DNA from: JBBRHH01 sp038222915
GTDB lineage: Bacteria; Planctomycetota; Phycisphaerae; Tepidisphaerales; Tepidisphaeraceae
DNA length: 6,772 bases
Assembly: GCA_038222915.1 (NCBI GenBank)
Contig: JBBRHH010000347.1
Span: 1 to 6,772 of the forward strand
Direction: 5' to 3'
Positions 4,753-6,772 of the stretch are shown piece after piece. The position numbers were made by a program, and so were the translations under genes. The notes beneath the pieces were generated by a model. That model saw nothing but the letters and a program-made list of their open reading frames with translations. It made no database searches and was not told where the DNA came from. Numbering within the stretch: position 1 is the first letter of the stretch; the number at the start of each line of letters is the position of its first letter.

Positions 4753-6772
4753 TCAGCCCAACCAGTGGAAGGTGGAGGCTGTGCCGAGGACCAGTGACTG
4801 AATTGTGGAGAGGTCGCCGGTGTAGTTGATGGTGCAGTTGTAGAGGGCGAGTTGGAAGAGGTTTTGGAAACGGATCATCGGGCCGCCGGTGAGGCCGATG
4901 TTGGTGTTGGTCATGGTCAGGGCCTGCGCTGGGCTCGCGCCGAGGATTTTGAGTTCACCGTTGGAATTGACGGCGGCGTTGAGGGCGACGCCGCCGGTGG
5001 GGATGGGTGAGCCGTTGGTGAAATCGAAGTCGACGTTGTCGGCGGTGCCGGGGAGATTGAAGGTGAGATTCGGCAATCGTGAGAGTGCGATCTGGAAGGC
5101 GGGCGGGGAGGTTGCGGTTGTTCCGCTGGAGATTTGTACGTAGGAGTGGGTCGCGTCGAGGGCAACGTAATAAGTGTCCTGATTGCCGGCAGCGGTGATC
5201 GTGGTATTGAAGTTGCCGAAGTCCGGGGCGACGACGACAGTGGCGGCGACGACAGTGACGCTCATGGCGGCATTGGCGCTTGCACCGCTGGTCTGGACAT
5301 AGTTGGCCGGCAGGAGCTGGCGGATGAGTTGGGTGCCCGCGCCTACCGCGGGGAACTGGTAATTGCCGTTTTGGTCCACCGCGACGGATGGTTCGATGCC
5401 GTCGCGCGAGCCGTTGTTGTTGGAATCGACATAGACAGTCGCGCCGGACATGGACGTTTCGGTTGCATCTTTAAACCCGTTGCCGTTGTTGTCCTGGAAG
5501 ACGGAGCCGGAGACGGAGCCGACGCCGGCAAGGTCGTAGATGAGTTTGTTGGCGATGGGGGAGCCGCGGCCGGTGGCGAGGTCGTAGCCTGCGCCGGCGG
5601 GGAAGCCGTTGGAGCCGATGGTGATGTCGTGGAAGTCGGCGGCGGGGAGTTGGTAGAGCTTGGGGAGAGTCTGGGTGAGGCCGTCCAGGGAGGAGAGGCC
5701 TGCAATGGATCGGCCTTGATTGGTGACGGCGATCAAGCCGGCGAACATGGGCGACGACAGGCTGGTGCCGCCGATTTGAAGCCATGGGCTTGTTGGGTAG
5801 TCCCAGGAGTCGTAGATGGCCACACCGGTGTTTGGATCAGCGTCCATGGCGACATCAGGTGTTGTGCGTTTGGTGCTGCTCTGGGTGACGACGCCGTTCT
5901 GGTAGGTGGGCTGGTTCTGGACGGTGCTGACGCCGCCGCCGCTGCCGCTCCATGCACTTTCGGAGATCCAGTTGCCGGCGCTCAGGGTCAAAGTGGTGCC
6001 GCCGACGGCGACGACGTTGGGGGAGAAGGCTGGATAGCCACCGGGCTGGCCGCTGTCGCCGGTGGAGGCGACGAAGGTCACACCGGCGTGGCCGTTTACG
6101 GTCTTGAAGTAGTTATCGTAGGTTGTTTCGCCGGAGAATTCGCCGCCGCCAAAGCTCATCGAAATAGCGGAAACGCCCGTTTGCTTGCGGGCCCAATCGA
6201 CGGCTTTGGTAACGAGATTGGTGTAGCTGGGGGTGGCGGCTTCAACGAGAATGATGTTGGCCGCAGGCGCCATCGCGTGCGCCCACTGCACATCAAGGGC
6301 CGCTTCCTCTTCCCAGGTCCCGTTGGCGTAGCCGGGACCGTGAGGATCGGTGGCTGGATAACCGGTGGTCAAACCGCTCTGTGTAACTCTTCGAAATGAG
6401 GGCGGATCGGGCAAGCCAAACTGGACATCGAAGGCGTGGAGATCGGCGGCGGCGGTGGGGTAGTCGTAGGCGTCGATGACGGCGATGGTTTGGCCAGCCC
6501 CGTCACCGGCGATGGAGCCGAACATGACCTGGTCGAGGCCATAGGCGTGACGCATCAGGGACGGTGTCATGGCCGCACCGGGCGGATTGGCGGAATTTGG
6601 CCGAACGTTCCTGGTGTTTTTCAGGACAATCGTCGGCTGTGCGATGCCAACTACGGGCTGTTTGAGCGCGGCTCTGATGGCGGCCGTCAGCACGATGGGG
6701 GCCGGCGCCGGTTTTTTCACCGGGGTGGCGCTCAGCATCAGTCGACTTTCAAGAACTTCGCTTAGCGCGAAA
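4753..6772 (-). CDS. Secreted sedolisin-family (S53) serine carboxyl peptidase with SdrD-B-like domain, 5' end outside window
   Basis: The frame gives 661 residues from the first ATG (6738) but stays open to the right edge, reading SEVLESR before it; with the next residues this makes LESRLMLSATP, close to the LEPR-XLL N-terminal motif of large planctomycete surface proteins, so the true start lies beyond 6772. Counting from the ATG at 6738: S53 core about 59-405, with catalytic Glu145 and Asp149 (EAALD), oxyanion Asp228 (STGDSG), catalytic Ser326 (GGTSLSSP), and calcium-site residues Asp371-Ile372, Gly382, Gly384, Asp386. S53 enzymes cleave proteins, usually at acidic pH. The usual large pro-kumamolisin propeptide is absent: only about 58 residues precede the core. 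Residues 408-485 form an SdrD-B-like module with Asp/Asn-rich loops (DNNGNGFKDATE, DSNNNGSRDGIE). Residues 510-661 are a beta-rich tail of unknown type without a PEP-CTERM or other anchor. Confidence 0.92.
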   Translation of the reverse strand, partial: FALSEVLESRLMLSATPVKKPAPAPIVLTAAIRAALKQPVVGIAQPTIVLKNTRNVRPNSANPPGAAMTPSLMRHAYGLDQVMFGSIAGDGAGQTIAVIDAYDYPTAAADLHAFDVQFGLPDPPSFRRVTQSGLTTGYPATDPHGPGYANGTWEEEAALDVQWAHAMAPAANIILVEAATPSYTNLVTKAVDWARKQTGVSAISMSFGGGEFSGETTYDNYFKTVNGHAGVTFVASTGDSGQPGGYPAFSPNVVAVGGTTLTLSAGNWISESAWSGSGGGVSTVQNQPTYQNGVVTQSSTKRTTPDVAMDADPNTGVAIYDSWDYPTSPWLQIGGTSLSSPMFAGLIAVTNQGRSIAGLSSLDGLTQTLPKLYQLPAADFHDITIGSNGFPAGAGYDLATGRGSPIANKLIYDLAGVGSVSGSVFQDNNGNGFKDATETSMSGATVYVDSNNNGSRDGIEPSVAVDQNGNYQFPAVGAGTQLIRQLLPANYVQTSGASANAAMSVTVVAATVVVAPDFGNFNTTITAAGNQDTYYVALDATHSYVQISSGTTATSPPAFQIALSRLPNLTFNLPGTADNVDFDFTNGSPIPTGGVALNAAVNSNGELKILGASPAQALTMTNTNIGLTGGPMIRFQNLFQLALYNCTINYTGDLSTIQSLVLGTASTFHWLG

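Noticed and set aside
4740..4770. Programmed frameshift joining the protease to the downstream remnant frame
   Set aside because: No slippery heptamer is present before the stop (the sequence is TGGTTGGGCTGA), and the protease tail ends in a plausible way on its own.
5134..6399. Long plus-strand open frame (421 codons) opposite the protease gene
   Set aside because: Its product is almost all Gly, Asp, Val and Ala with no fold signal, and the opposite strand encodes a complete S53 catalytic core. It is a shadow of GC-rich coding DNA.

Overview
The window most likely comes from a planctomycete, probably of the Phycisphaerae type. This is an inference from several signs: GC-rich DNA, few Shine-Dalgarno sites, a secreted protease whose N-terminus carries a LEPR-XLL-like motif (LESRLMLSA) followed by an SdrD-B-like module, an AsmA-like envelope protein, and a STAS/anti-sigma-kinase pair. 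I see no mobile element, CRISPR array, tRNA or rRNA. Five protein genes are clearly supported, a sixth is cut by the left edge, and a seventh coding piece looks like a gene remnant.

Left part (1-2181): two divergent genes share a 149-base spacer. On the minus strand is the N-terminus of an AsmA-like membrane-anchored protein that runs off the left edge. On the plus strand is a 477-residue MoxR/magnesium-chelatase-like AAA+ ATPase with NE in place of DE in Walker B. Both starts lack a Shine-Dalgarno site, and both have a TATNAT box only 7-9 bases before the ATG, so both may be read from leaderless or nearly leaderless mRNAs.

Middle part (2178-4464, minus strand): a rhomboid intramembrane protease with a TPR-like cytosolic tail converges on the ATPase gene, and the two stop codons overlap in one TTAA. 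Upstream of it lies a two-gene partner-switching module, transcribed in the order STAS anti-sigma-factor antagonist then RsbW-like serine kinase/anti-sigma factor. A good sigma70-type promoter (TTGACA, 17 bases, TACTTT) precedes the STAS gene with a leader of about 87 bases. That leader holds two small inverted repeats, one just before the start codon. The kinase gene carries an in-frame copy of what looks like a dispersed palindromic repeat in its disordered N-terminal linker. No sigma factor or PP2C phosphatase is present, so the target of the switch lies elsewhere.

Right part (4506-6772, minus strand): a sedolisin-family (S53) serine carboxyl peptidase with all catalytic and calcium-site residues, followed by an SdrD-B-like domain and a beta-rich tail. 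Its reading frame stays open to the right edge and the LESRLMLSA motif straddles the first in-window ATG, so the true start is probably outside the window. Between it and the STAS promoter is a start-less but protein-like frame ending at 4506 (last residues FPPGSVVDTTA), which I read as the C-terminal remnant of a degraded gene. A short hairpin follows it.

Nothing here is clearly a new multi-gene system. The points most worth following are the start-less remnant, the repeat inside the kinase gene, the orphan NE-type ATPase, and the paired leaderless starts.
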